DNA of 64,000 nucleotides, from contig NZ_JACCCC010000001.1 of assembly GCF_013408795.1 (NCBI RefSeq), positions 1,178,001 to 1,242,000 on the forward strand, given 5' to 3'. The DNA comes from Spinactinospora alkalitolerans. GTDB taxonomy: Bacteria > Actinomycetota > Actinomycetes > Streptosporangiales > Streptosporangiaceae. The translations under genes and the position numbers were made by a program. This document shows positions 35,301-44,446 of this stretch, piece by piece (the stretch's first letter is position 1; every line of letters starts with the position of its first letter). Below the pieces are notes generated by a model that saw only the letters and a program-made list of their open reading frames with translations, was not told where the DNA came from and did not search any database.

Positions 35301-36095
35301 TCCTGGCTGCTGGACAAGTGCGAGGACCGGGACATCTGGTTCCGGGAAGAGGACTTCGGTGAGCAGCGTCCGTACACGCTCTCTGTCCTCGCGCTCGCGA
35401 ACCGGCTGCGCGACCTGCACCCCGAGGCGGTCGAAGTCGCCGCGCTCTATGACAGCGACAAGGACTTCTCCGACGTCATCACGGAGATCGTCGAGACCGA
35501 GCACGTCCCCTACCTCGCCGCATTCCGCTACAAGGACAGCGGCCTGCGCAAGCGCAGGGAGTGGGAGCGCGTCTGGGACCTCCAGCGTGAGGAGGACGCG
35601 CTCAATGCCGACCGAGCTGAAGGGGAGCCCGAGCAGCGGCTCTCCCCGCCCATCCCGGTCCCGCCCAAGTACACCTCCGCCGACTTCCGCAAGACCACCT
35701 ACTGGGCCAACCGCAGCAAGCTCGACCTCCCCAAGGAGCGCTTCATCTCCTACCCCGGCGCGGAGACCGAGCAGGATTCCTCGCTCGTGCTCGGTTGGGC
35801 CGGGTGGAACCACGCGGAGCAGGCCGACGCCCTGGCGACGCTCGCGCACAACCGGGTGGAGGAGCACAACTGGGATCAGGACAAGGAGAGGATGACTCCG
35901 CTGATCGCGGGCATCGCGGAGCTGCTGCCATGGGTGAGGCAGTGGCATTCCGAGGCGAACGAGTACGGGCTGGTTATGGCCGACCAGGCGGAGACCGACC
36001 TGACCGGCCTCACCAACGCCACGGGTATCACGCCCTCGGAGATGGCGGCGTGGCGGCCCGCGGCACCGACGCGGGGCCGCAGGAAGAAGGGGTAA
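32391..36095 (+). CDS. pglX: BREX-2 adenine-specific DNA methyltransferase PglX
   Basis: 1234 aa. SAM motif I DPTCGSGHF is at about 260-268 and catalytic NPPY at 395-398, giving an N6-adenine methyltransferase of the PglX family, which marks host DNA in BREX and is needed for exclusion. Codon use changes sharply between about 33535 and 34715 (residues about 382-775), where AT-rich third positions dominate; this covers the region after NPPY expected to contain target recognition. Flanks are ordinary high-GC. GTG 32391 has GGGAG upstream; GTG 32385 is also possible. No long homopolymer G-tract that would give phase variation is seen. Confidence 0.95.
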   Translation: MVDHASLLKDLKKQVGALEEDLRERSEDPTAVNEHTGKTFEEELKVEYHRAFQAERTAATYGEWREGRITQAAVAWVLATVFVRFCEDNGLLEQPFIAGPRDESNRYDIAQELKDAWILEERRKNPEASERTDRDWLVHTFEQMSVSAVMEGLFDRAHNPMWTITPSHQAAKNLIGFWRTVGDDGHLVHDFTDPVWNTRFLGDLYQDLSDAAKKTYALLQTPEFVEEFILDYTLEPAIKEFGLDGNRIFQAESKGFRLIDPTCGSGHFLLGAFHRLLEKWRDAEPGVSDWDLIARTLRSVHGVDKNPFAVAIARFRLLIAAMKEGGITRLSAGNPDWPIVVATGDSLIHGRGAPGRKTSLFDTEEVHRYITEDIYDYTAEYDLLGSGSYHVVVGNPPYITVKDKQENQNYRDAYPEVCSGKYALSVPFSQRFFDLAVSRGDRSMQGSGFIGQITANSFMKREFGKKLIQNYFHSEVNLTHVIDTSGAYMPGHGTPTIILFGRNSVWSPGSKVRAILGIRGEPSQPDAPADGLVWRSIVDQIDFPGSESGWVNSVDLNRNDLASFPWSLTGGGAIDLFGRLDTGNKLDSRIDGGVGFYDITGDDEVFVRKEWRPVSWGIEGRYRRFATGDDVRDWVSTSSYVLWPYCGQRPDMSLQNSLLFWPYRTLMKSGLTFGKNREERGMAWHEHTMLNWSRVAAPQLIAFACVATHAHFVLDRGDTVFNRHAPVIKLPKEATKEQHLELLGVLNSSTACFWLKQVSQSKGNGGIGGGISDELWEHRFEFTGTKLQEFPLPASLPLDRAQELDQLAQHLSSLEPSAVVAASTPTRVRLNDAQTEHTATRARMIALQEELDWDVYHRYGLISDEEHAALVLPDTADVPDINLGERAFEIVLARKMKMGEADTEWFKRHGSTPITDTEIPSHWPDAYKKVVERRIELISSRKDLALIERPECKRRWQSEPWEKKERAALKSWLLDKCEDRDIWFREEDFGEQRPYTLSVLALANRLRDLHPEAVEVAALYDSDKDFSDVITEIVETEHVPYLAAFRYKDSGLRKRREWERVWDLQREEDALNADRAEGEPEQRLSPPIPVPPKYTSADFRKTTYWANRSKLDLPKERFISYPGAETEQDSSLVLGWAGWNHAEQADALATLAHNRVEEHNWDQDKERMTPLIAGIAELLPWVRQWHSEANEYGLVMADQAETDLTGLTNATGITPSEMAAWRPAAPTRGRRKKG
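33536..34715 (+). other. AT-rich segment inside pglX
   Basis: From about 33536 to 34715 third codon positions are far less GC-rich than in the rest of the gene, with codons such as AAA, AAT, GTT, TTT and ATT frequent, while the reading frame stays open. The borders are approximate. The segment corresponds to the part of PglX following NPPY, the probable target-recognition region. This suggests horizontal replacement. Confidence 0.6.
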
Positions 36096-36110
36096 GGGGA
36101 GCGGCGGCCG

Positions 36111-36161
36111 CCGTGGAGTTCCGGCCGTCGAATCCCCGGATCATTGGTACGAACTTCACGG
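36111..36161. terminator. Inverted repeat after pglX
   Basis: The arms CCGTGGAGTTC (36111-36121) and GAACTTCACGG (36151-36161) pair with one G-U, with a 29-nt loop. They closely resemble the arms after pglW (23692-23740). It lies in the 253-nt gap between pglX and pglY and could terminate or attenuate transcription. Confidence 0.4.
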
Positions 36162-36348
36162 CCGGTCCCGCTCGGCCCCGCCCGGCGCGGGGCGATCTTG
36201 GACCAGACTGCCCCGCACCGGGGAGAGGGAAGCTCCCGTGCCGGGGCTCCCACTCCGGCAATACCCTTGACGATGTACCTGGTTCACGCTGGAAAATCCA
36301 CGGTATGCACCACACTTCCACCCAGCAGTAGAAGGGTCTCCCTCGGCG

Positions 36349-39300
36349 ATGGCGACTTCCTCCTCGTCCCCCTCCGGTGCCGGCTCCGGCGGCAAGCGGT
36401 TCATCGGGGACCTCATCGAGATCCCCGAGGCGGTCCACGACGGCGACCTCGTGTTCAAGGTCGCCGAAGGCGTGGAGGAGCAGCAAGCCCAGGCGGTTCG
36501 CGACTACGTCGTCACGCCGCAGCTGGAGGCGTGCTTCGACGAGGCGCTCGACGCCATCAAGGGCGGGATCGCCAAGGGGCAGTCGCGGGCCACCTACCTC
36601 AACGGGTCGTTCGGGTCCGGTAAGAGCCACTTCATGGCCGTGCTGCACGCCGTCCTGCGCCACGACCCGGCCGTGAGGGACCTGGAGCGGATGCCGACCA
36701 TCCTCGCCAAGCACGACGACTGGCTGGAGGGCAAGAGGTTCCTGCTCGTCACCAGCCACCTCGTGGACGCCGAGTCCATCGAGTCCGCCGTCCTCGGCGG
36801 GTACGTGCGCTACGTCCACAAGCACCACCCCGAGGCGCCCGTCCCGCCGGTCTACCGGACCGAAGGACTGCTCGCCGACGCCCGCGACCTGCGGTCGGCG
36901 CTCGGCGACGAGGCGTTCATCGCCGGCCTGCCCGGCTCCGGCGGCTCGGGGGCGAGCGGCGGAAGCACCTGGGGCAGGTGGTCCACCTCGCTGGCGTGGA
37001 CGTCGGAGCAGCTCGACGAGGCGTTCGCGGTCTCGCCCGGCAGCACCGACGAGGAGGAGCTCAAGCTCCGCCGCAAACTCATCAGCGCCCTGCTGAAGGG
37101 CCACTTCAAGCGCTACGCCGACACAATGCACGGCGAGGAGGAGGCCTTCGTCACCCTGGACGACGGGCTGTCCGTCATCAGCCGGCACGCCAAGGAGGAG
37201 CTCGGCTGCGACGCGGTCATCCTGCTGCTGGACGAGCTGATCCTGCGCTTCACCAAGTTCATCGGCAACGAGTCGAAGATCAGCGAGGAGGTGCAGAAGG
37301 TCGCCAAGCTGGTGGAGTCCTCCGAAAGCCACCGGCCCGCGCCCATCATCAGCTTCGTGCCGCGCCAGCGCGACCTGCGCGACCTCGTCGGGATCTCCGG
37401 CGGCACCGAAGGCGTCAGCCAGACCCTGAAGTACTGGGACGGGCGATTCGGCCACATCGGGCTGGAGGACAAGAACCTCACCGAAGTGGTGCGGCACCGG
37501 CTGCTGCGCGCCAAGACCCCCGAGGCCGAAGCCGAGATCAGCGCGGCCTTCAAACGCATGGTCAACGCCCGGCCCGAGGTGCGCGACACGCTCCTGGACA
37601 CCGAGGGCGGCGACGCCGACACCTGGGACGACTTCCGGGCGCTCTACCCCTTCAGTCCCGCGCTGCTGCACGTCATGGTGGACCTGTCCGGTGCGCTGCA
37701 GCGCCAGCGCAGCGCGCTCAAGCTGATGCGCCAGCTGATGATCAACCACCGCTCCACCCTGCCGGTGGGCCAGCTCGTGCCCATGGGCGCGGTCCTGGAC
37801 GTCCTGGTCGAAGGCGAGGACAAGCCGTTCCGCGACCGGCTCAGCGCCGAGTACGAGAAGATCCGCAACTTCTACCGCGACAAGGTCCGGCCCTGGCTGC
37901 TGCGCCGGCACAGCCTCACCGACGACGAGGCAGCGGTCGACCTGGAGGTGCGCCACCCGTTCCGGGCCGAGGACCTGCTGGTCAAAACGCTGCTGCTGTC
38001 GGCGCTGGTGCCCAACGTGCCCGCGGTCAAGGAGCTCACCGCGAGCCGGCTGATCGCCCTCAACCACGGCATCATCCCCGCCCGGCGCACCGGACAGGAC
38101 ATCGCCAGGGTCACCCAGTTCTTCAAGGAACTCAACACCCAGTTCGGCGAGGTCCGGGTCGGGCCCGAAGCCGGCAATCCCACCATCACGCTCAACCTGC
38201 TGCGGGTGGACACCGAGTCGCTGATGCGCCAGGTCTACACCGCCGCCAACGACCAGGCGCTGCGGCAGCTGTTCAAGCGGCTGCTGTGGGAGGAGCTCGG
38301 CCTCGAACCCGACGCCGCGCGCACCTGGATCGTCTGGCGCGGCACCCGCCGCCTGGTGGAGTTGGACTTCGGCAACATCCGCTCCGAGGACTCCCTGATG
38401 CGCCAGCGGTTCAAGCCCGAGGCCCCGGGGGCGCTGCGCATCGTCATCGACTACCCCTTCGACGAAGGCGACCACAACCCCGCCGAGGACCGCCAGCGGG
38501 TCCAGGATCTGCGCGAGGAGTTCGGCGAGCCCCCGGCCACGCTCGCCTGGATCCCGCACTTCCTCTCCGACAACCGCCAGCAGGACGCCCGGCGGCTGCT
38601 GATGATGCAGCATCTGGTGCAGCCCGGCGTCATCGAGGACAAGGCCCCGAACTGGAGCTCGGAGGACCGCCGGGAGGCCCGTGCCCAGCTCGACAACCAG
38701 CGCTCCCAGATCGAGGGCCAGCTGCGCGGGTTGATGCGCGGAGCCTACGGTGCCGTCGCCCGCAACGACACCGACTTCGGGTACCCCATCGACGAGCACA
38801 TCGAGGCGCTGCCGCCCAACGTGCGGATCCGGATCGAGGCCGGCAGCCAGCTCCCCGACGCGCTGCAGCGCATCGCCGGGCAGCTGCTGGACCACCTCTA
38901 CCCCGAGCATCCCAGATTCGCGTCCCAGACGGGGGCCATGCCCGAGGTCCGCCGCACCGACCTCACCGCCGTGCTGCAGGCGGTGGAGGCGGCCAAGGCC
39001 GACAAGCTGCAGCGCTACGAGCCGGCCAAGGGCGAGACCGCCGCGCTGTACCGGGTCGCCCACAACCTGCAGATCGCCCAGGTCACCGAGGTCTTCCTGC
39101 TACAAGACACCTGGCTGGGCATCCTGGACGACGCCGCCCGCTCCGCGCAGGCCGACACCACCGAGATTCGGGTGCGCGACCTCAAGAAGTGGATCCTCGA
39201 CCGGGAAGAGGGCAAAGGACTGCCCCCCGAGATCGTTGACCTGCTGGTGCTCGTGTACGCGGTGCAGTCGGACCGGGCCTGGATGCGGGCGGGCAAGCGC

Positions 39301-40161
39301 TACACCGACGTCGGTATCGGCCGGCTCGACGGCGACATCGTCCTGCGCCGCCAGCCGCTGCCCTCCGAAGAGGACTTCGACCTCGCCAACCGCCGCGCCG
39401 AGCAGCTCTTCAAGCTCTCCAGGCAGCCGGTGCTCAACGCCCGCGCCGTGCAGCGGCTCGCCGAGCAGCTCAAGGAGCAGGGCGGCGTTTGGCTGGCCGG
39501 CACCGAAGGGCTGCTGACCCAGTTGGAGAGGCACGCCGAACTGCTGGGCCTGGACGAGGAGGCGCCGCGCATGCAGACCGCGCGGGCCGCCTACGAACTG
39601 CTGGGACGGCTGCGCGGGCTCACCGACGACACTGCGCTGGTCACCGCGCTGGCCCAGGCCGACCTGCCGCGCGAACCCGAGATCTACCGGATCAGCATGG
39701 CGGCGGCGTCTGCTGTCGCCGCGGCGCTGGAGGCCACCCGGTGGGAGACCTTCGAACTGCTGGCCCAGCTGTCCGGTGACGGGAGCGAGTACGCGGGCGA
39801 GGCCGCCGAGCTGCTGGAGCGGTTGGGGCGCACCGCCCGGTTCAACGAGCAGCAGAAGAAGCTCGCCACCGAACTGGAAGCGGTGTCCCGCGAGGCGTTC
39901 GCCCTCATCAAAAAGGCGACGGCACGGCCGGCCGCGCCGCAGCCGCCGGTCGTAGGCCCGGCCGGAGCCGATGGGCAGCCGACCGATGCAGGCCCGACAT
40001 CGGTGAGCGGGAGCATCGAGCGCGTCACGTCGTCCGGTGCCGTGGCCGTCGGGCAGATCACGGCGGCGGACGACCCGGGCGCGGTCGTCGCGAAACTGAG
40101 AGAACAGCTCGGTATCCCCGCCGACGCCACCATCGAGATCACGGTACGGGCGGTCGAGTGA
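36349..40161 (+). CDS. pglY: BREX-2 ATPase PglY
   Basis: 1270 aa. Walker A GSFGSGKSH begins at residue 86, in the YLNGSFGSGKSHFMAVLHA setting typical of PglY/BrxC ATPases. A Walker B-like VILLLDELILRF follows near 290. The long helical C-terminus matches the family. PglY is the large AAA ATPase core subunit of type 2 BREX. ATG 36349 fits the family N-terminus (KRFIGDLIEIPEAVHDGDLV), although the ribosome-binding site is weak. Confidence 0.94.
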   Translation: MATSSSSPSGAGSGGKRFIGDLIEIPEAVHDGDLVFKVAEGVEEQQAQAVRDYVVTPQLEACFDEALDAIKGGIAKGQSRATYLNGSFGSGKSHFMAVLHAVLRHDPAVRDLERMPTILAKHDDWLEGKRFLLVTSHLVDAESIESAVLGGYVRYVHKHHPEAPVPPVYRTEGLLADARDLRSALGDEAFIAGLPGSGGSGASGGSTWGRWSTSLAWTSEQLDEAFAVSPGSTDEEELKLRRKLISALLKGHFKRYADTMHGEEEAFVTLDDGLSVISRHAKEELGCDAVILLLDELILRFTKFIGNESKISEEVQKVAKLVESSESHRPAPIISFVPRQRDLRDLVGISGGTEGVSQTLKYWDGRFGHIGLEDKNLTEVVRHRLLRAKTPEAEAEISAAFKRMVNARPEVRDTLLDTEGGDADTWDDFRALYPFSPALLHVMVDLSGALQRQRSALKLMRQLMINHRSTLPVGQLVPMGAVLDVLVEGEDKPFRDRLSAEYEKIRNFYRDKVRPWLLRRHSLTDDEAAVDLEVRHPFRAEDLLVKTLLLSALVPNVPAVKELTASRLIALNHGIIPARRTGQDIARVTQFFKELNTQFGEVRVGPEAGNPTITLNLLRVDTESLMRQVYTAANDQALRQLFKRLLWEELGLEPDAARTWIVWRGTRRLVELDFGNIRSEDSLMRQRFKPEAPGALRIVIDYPFDEGDHNPAEDRQRVQDLREEFGEPPATLAWIPHFLSDNRQQDARRLLMMQHLVQPGVIEDKAPNWSSEDRREARAQLDNQRSQIEGQLRGLMRGAYGAVARNDTDFGYPIDEHIEALPPNVRIRIEAGSQLPDALQRIAGQLLDHLYPEHPRFASQTGAMPEVRRTDLTAVLQAVEAAKADKLQRYEPAKGETAALYRVAHNLQIAQVTEVFLLQDTWLGILDDAARSAQADTTEIRVRDLKKWILDREEGKGLPPEIVDLLVLVYAVQSDRAWMRAGKRYTDVGIGRLDGDIVLRRQPLPSEEDFDLANRRAEQLFKLSRQPVLNARAVQRLAEQLKEQGGVWLAGTEGLLTQLERHAELLGLDEEAPRMQTARAAYELLGRLRGLTDDTALVTALAQADLPREPEIYRISMAAASAVAAALEATRWETFELLAQLSGDGSEYAGEAAELLERLGRTARFNEQQKKLATELEAVSREAFALIKKATARPAAPQPPVVGPAGADGQPTDAGPTSVSGSIERVTSSGAVAVGQITAADDPGAVVAKLREQLGIPADATIEITVRAVE

Positions 40162-40350
40162 GCACGGTCGCCGCGCCGCCCGATACTCCGGGCGCGCGAG
40201 CCGCGCAGAGGGAGCACAAGGGATTCGTCCGCCGCCGCGCCGTCGTCAGCCGGGTATAGCGTCGAACGCTCGAGACCACCCGGTGATCCGGGCGGTCGAC
40301 TCGGCGGAACATGATCCGCATCGGTGAACCAGCACAGGAGGAGCAGCACC

Positions 40351-43107
40351 ATGACGGCCACCGGAACCGCTTCGGCCCAGCAGGTGACGGTCGAGGCGGT
40401 CAAGGGCGGGCTGCGGCGGGCGCTGGAAAAGGACGAGCACCGGGTCAGCAGGGGACGGCCGGCGTCGGTGGCACGCGCGATCGCGCTGAAGGCCGCCCCG
40501 GTGTGGAGCGGACCGGAGCAGATCGCCGTCGAGCACCGGGGCAAGGAGGTGCGCGCGCGAGTCGCGGTGGCACCCACGGTGCTGGCGGTGCTCACCGAAC
40601 TGAGCCGCCCTCTCACTGAAGCCGACTACCTCGTGCTGCTCACCCCCTGCAGAGAGGACACCGACCTCGGCCCCTCGTTGCTGGGGCGGCTGCTCGGCCA
40701 CGAGGTCTTCACCGTGAACAGCTGGGAGCTGCTCGCCGATGAGCTCGGCATCCGGATGCTCGACCCGCGGCTGCACTCCCGCAAGTGGGCCTGGCTGGCT
40801 CGCGGACTGCGCGAGGTCGGTGTCGGCAGTGAGTGGCACAAGAGGACATCGGTCCTCAAGCTCGAGGACGCGCTGCGGCGGCTCGCGGCGATCCGGTTCG
40901 GCCGGGAGGCCGGCGACCGGCTCGACGCCGCCGCACTGCTCGACTGGACCAGGAAGCCGGAGCTGGTCACCCGGTTCGGTGAGCTGGACGAGGACGAGCG
41001 CCACGGACTGCGTGCCGAACTCGAACACGGCATCGGCCCGGTCGCCCAGGTGGTGTTCCAGATGCTGGACAAGCAGCAGGTCTACGACGCACTTCCAGCA
41101 GGTCTGGTGTTCCGGGAACTGCTGGACCCCGACAACGCCGGCATCCCCGGTGTGCGCGACGCCCGGGTCCGGGCCGAAGAGCGGTTCGTCGGCACCCCCG
41201 CACCCAAAACGGAGGCGCTGTCGCGGTTCGCCGACAGCAGTGAAGCGGCCCTGCTGCGCATGATGGACGGCCATGAGCACGACGCCGCGGTCCACGCGAG
41301 CGATCGGGCCGAGGAGATCCTCACCGCGCTGGGTGCCGACGGAGTCGCGGCGACCAGCCGAGTGCTCAGCACCGGGCTGCAGGCCCGCCTTGCTGCCCTA
41401 GGCGCCGAGATCAGCACCGCGATCCAGCCGCAGATGCCCGCTCCCGAAGCCCGGGACACGGTGCAGGCCGAGGAGGCGCTCACCCGGTTGTGGGAGCACC
41501 GGCGGTTCGACTCCGACTCGCGTGAGGGCGCGGACGCGATCGCCGCAGTACGGCTCGTGCGCTGGCTCGCCTCCGGACCGCCTACCCCCCGTACCGCCGC
41601 CGAGGGGGTGGCCGATCACATGGCCGGCACCGCCTGGGTGGACCGGGCGGCGAGCCGGTTGTGGGCGTCGCACACCGAGATCACGGCATTGCACGACGCC
41701 TACCAGGACCTCTACGCGCGGGTGCGCGACCGGCGCGCGGAGATCGACAAGGCGTTCGCCGAACGCGTCGCCGCGTGGACCGAGGTGTCGTCGCACACCG
41801 ACGAGCTGCTGCTCGCGGAGAACCTCCTGCAGCGGGTCGCCCGGCCGCTCTCGGCCGAGCGTGCGCCGCTGATCGTGCTGCTCGACGGGATGAGTGCGGA
41901 GATCGCCGTCCAGATCGGCGCCGAGATCGCCGGCGGCGGACGGTTCAAGGAGATCGCCCGCACCGAGCAGGGGCGAGAGGGGGCCCTGGCCACTTTCCCC
42001 TCGATCACCGGCTGCTCACGCGCCTCGCTCTTCTCCGGGCGGCTCACCACCGGCGGGCAGAGCCAGGAGCGCGCCGGGTTCACCGCACTGTGGAAGCAGC
42101 CGTCGTGGGGACCACGGGACAGCACTCTGCTGTATGAGGCCGACCTGCAGACGGGAGCGGGCGACCGGCTGCCCGAGAGCGTCCAGAAAGCCGTCGACGA
42201 CACGGGCCGGGTCGTCGCCGCCGTGATCAACACCGTGGACGACGCACTGGCCGACGGCCGTGAAGCCGACGACGTGAGCTGGCGGGTCGACCAGCTCGGC
42301 AAGCTCGGACCGCTCCTGGACGCGGCCGCACGCGCCGGGCGCCCGGTGGTCCTCACCTCCGACCACGGCCACGTGTGGGACCGGCGGGAGAACAGGAAGA
42401 CCGAGAAGGGCGAGTCGGCCCGCTACCGCACGGGGGAGCCCGGCGAGCGGGAACTGCTCGTCACCGGGGACCGGGTGCTCGCCGGAGGCGGCGAGATCGT
42501 GGTGCCGTGGGACGAGCGGATTCGCTACACCGCCCGCCAGGAGGGCTACCACGGCGGTATCTCAACAGCCGAGATGGTCATTCCGGTCCTGGTGTTCGTT
42601 CCCGACACCGCGCTCGTCCCCGCCGGATGGGCGGCACTGCGTCCGGCGGACCATGAGCCGTCCTGGTGGGCCCGACCGCTGACCGTCGAACCGGGAACGG
42701 CCGCCGCTCCGGAACCGGCCAAGCCCGCGAGGAAGCCGAAGAAGAGCCGTCCGGCGCAGGACACCGTTCTCTTCAAGGACGACTCTCTCGGCACCCTCGT
42801 GACCGACACCGAGATCTTCGAGCTCAGCCGCTCCCAGATCTCACGCGCCCCCGACGCGTCGAAGGTCGCAGCGGTCATCGACACCCTGGCCGGTGCGGGC
42901 GGCGCCACTCCCCGGCTGCCCGTCGCGCACGTCGCGCGGGCCGCGGGGGAGTCGACCACCTCCCACCGGGCGGTGCGCTTCCTGAAAATGGTGAAGAAGG
43001 TCCTCAACATCGAAGGGTTCCCGGTGCTGGATCTGCCCGAGGGCGAACGGGCCGTGGAACTCAACGTCGAACTGCTCAGGCGGCAGTTCCTGTCCGGAAA
43101 CGAGTGA
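40351..43107 (+). CDS. pglZ: BREX-2 phosphatase-superfamily protein PglZ
   Basis: 918 aa from ATG 40351, chosen for AGGAGGAG upstream; an upstream in-frame start at 40324 lacks it. The C-terminal half has the alkaline-phosphatase-superfamily metal motifs LIVLLDGMSAEIA (Asp512) and TSDHGHVWD (Asp671-His674). PglZ is the signature gene of BREX systems and acts with PglX, PglY and PglW. The next gene, brxD, begins 1 nt after the stop, so translation is probably coupled. Confidence 0.94.
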   Translation: MTATGTASAQQVTVEAVKGGLRRALEKDEHRVSRGRPASVARAIALKAAPVWSGPEQIAVEHRGKEVRARVAVAPTVLAVLTELSRPLTEADYLVLLTPCREDTDLGPSLLGRLLGHEVFTVNSWELLADELGIRMLDPRLHSRKWAWLARGLREVGVGSEWHKRTSVLKLEDALRRLAAIRFGREAGDRLDAAALLDWTRKPELVTRFGELDEDERHGLRAELEHGIGPVAQVVFQMLDKQQVYDALPAGLVFRELLDPDNAGIPGVRDARVRAEERFVGTPAPKTEALSRFADSSEAALLRMMDGHEHDAAVHASDRAEEILTALGADGVAATSRVLSTGLQARLAALGAEISTAIQPQMPAPEARDTVQAEEALTRLWEHRRFDSDSREGADAIAAVRLVRWLASGPPTPRTAAEGVADHMAGTAWVDRAASRLWASHTEITALHDAYQDLYARVRDRRAEIDKAFAERVAAWTEVSSHTDELLLAENLLQRVARPLSAERAPLIVLLDGMSAEIAVQIGAEIAGGGRFKEIARTEQGREGALATFPSITGCSRASLFSGRLTTGGQSQERAGFTALWKQPSWGPRDSTLLYEADLQTGAGDRLPESVQKAVDDTGRVVAAVINTVDDALADGREADDVSWRVDQLGKLGPLLDAAARAGRPVVLTSDHGHVWDRRENRKTEKGESARYRTGEPGERELLVTGDRVLAGGGEIVVPWDERIRYTARQEGYHGGISTAEMVIPVLVFVPDTALVPAGWAALRPADHEPSWWARPLTVEPGTAAAPEPAKPARKPKKSRPAQDTVLFKDDSLGTLVTDTEIFELSRSQISRAPDASKVAAVIDTLAGAGGATPRLPVAHVARAAGESTTSHRAVRFLKMVKKVLNIEGFPVLDLPEGERAVELNVELLRRQFLSGNE

Positions 43108-43108
43108 G

Positions 43109-44446
43109 TTGAGCAACGTCAGCGCCGCTCGCCGCGGCGAAGTCATCGACGCGCTGCGGCGCGGGACCGTGCCACAGTCGGGGCTGGACCTGTTCGCGGT
43201 CGGCCTGGAACGGTTCGGGAACGTCCTCGACAAGGAGTTGGCGACCGCGGCCGCGGGCGGCGCAGGGTTCAAGGCTGTGCGCGGCGAGTACGGGTCCGGC
43301 AAGACGTTCTTCTCTCGCTGGCTGGGGGAGCGCGCCAAGCGGGCGAACTTCGCGGTGACCGAGATCCAGGTCTCGGAGACCGAGACTCCGCTGCACAAGC
43401 TGGAGACCGTCTACCGACGGCTCACGGAGCGGCTGGCCACGGCCACCCAACCGCCCAGCGCGCTGCGCGAGATCGTCGACAACTGGGTCTACACCCTGGA
43501 GGAGGACGTCCTCGACGAAGGCGGCATCCCCGAGGGGCCGGACGGCCCGGACGAGCAGCGGCTCGCCGCGGCGGTCGGCGAGCTCCTGGAACGCCGCCTG
43601 GCCGAGGTCGCGCGCAGCAACCCCGGGTTCGCCGCGGCCCTGCGCGGCTACCACCGGGCGCAGACGGAGGGCGAACCGGCGATCGCCGAAGCCCTCATCG
43701 CCTGGCTGGGCGGGCAGCCCAACGTCTCGGCCGCGGCCAAGCGCTACGCCGGGATCAAGGGCGACCTGGACCACTTCGGCGCCCTCTCCGCGCTCCAGGG
43801 CCTGCTCACCCTCCTGCAGGGGTGCGGCCACCCCGGCCTGCTGGTGGTGCTGGACGAGCTGGAGACCCTGCAACGGGCGCGTACCGACACCAGGGAGAAG
43901 GCGCTCAACGCGCTGCGCCAGCTGCTGGACGAGATCGCGGCCGGCCGCTTCCCAGGGCTCTATCTGGTGATCACCGGCACGCCCGCCTTCTACGACGGGC
44001 AGCAGGGCGTCCAGCGCCTCGCGCCGCTGGCGCAGCGGCTGGCCACCGACTTCATGCCGGACCCGCGCCACGACAACCTGCGGGCGGCCCAGATCCGGCT
44101 CGGCGGGTTCGACCTGGAGAGGCTGCACCGGCTCGGCATCGCCATCAGGGAGCTCTACGTCGACGGCGCCGAGGAGCCAGAGCGGATCCGGGCGCGGGTC
44201 GGCGACGCCTACCTGATGGAGCTCGCCGAGGCGATCGCCGGAGAGCTCGGCGGGCAGGTCGGGGTCGCGCCGCGGATGTTCCTGCGCAAGCTCGTCGACG
44301 TCATCGACCGGGTCAACGACATCGACGACTTCGACCCCCGGCTGCACTACCGACTCACCGTGAAGGCCGCCGACCTCAACGACGTCGAGCGCAACGCCTG
44401 GACCCAGCGCGCCGGATCCGCCGACGAGGTGGAACTCGACCTGTGA
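43109..44446 (+). CDS. brxD: BREX-2 ATP-binding protein BrxD
   Basis: 445 aa. Walker A GEYGSGKT (59-66) precedes a DUF2791-type P-loop domain with LLVVLDELETLQ near 245. BrxD is the second ATPase specific to BREX types 2. TTG 43109 is one base after the pglZ stop; GAAACGAG is a modest ribosome-binding site. The C-terminus overlaps the helicase start by GTGA. Confidence 0.92.
   Translation: MSNVSAARRGEVIDALRRGTVPQSGLDLFAVGLERFGNVLDKELATAAAGGAGFKAVRGEYGSGKTFFSRWLGERAKRANFAVTEIQVSETETPLHKLETVYRRLTERLATATQPPSALREIVDNWVYTLEEDVLDEGGIPEGPDGPDEQRLAAAVGELLERRLAEVARSNPGFAAALRGYHRAQTEGEPAIAEALIAWLGGQPNVSAAAKRYAGIKGDLDHFGALSALQGLLTLLQGCGHPGLLVVLDELETLQRARTDTREKALNALRQLLDEIAAGRFPGLYLVITGTPAFYDGQQGVQRLAPLAQRLATDFMPDPRHDNLRAAQIRLGGFDLERLHRLGIAIRELYVDGAEEPERIRARVGDAYLMELAEAIAGELGGQVGVAPRMFLRKLVDVIDRVNDIDDFDPRLHYRLTVKAADLNDVERNAWTQRAGSADEVELDL

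Noticed and set aside
32391-36095. Phase-variable homopolymer tract in pglX
   Set aside because: The longest G run seen is five bases (about 34691); no long tract like that known from Streptomyces coelicolor pglX.
36028-39063. Very long open frame antisense to pglX/pglY, and similar ones at 19354-22467, 3592-5859, 5535-7700 and 49047-51656
   Set aside because: Products are Arg/Pro/Gly/Val-rich without motifs, and each lies opposite a well-supported gene. These are the usual antisense shadows of high-GC coding sequence.
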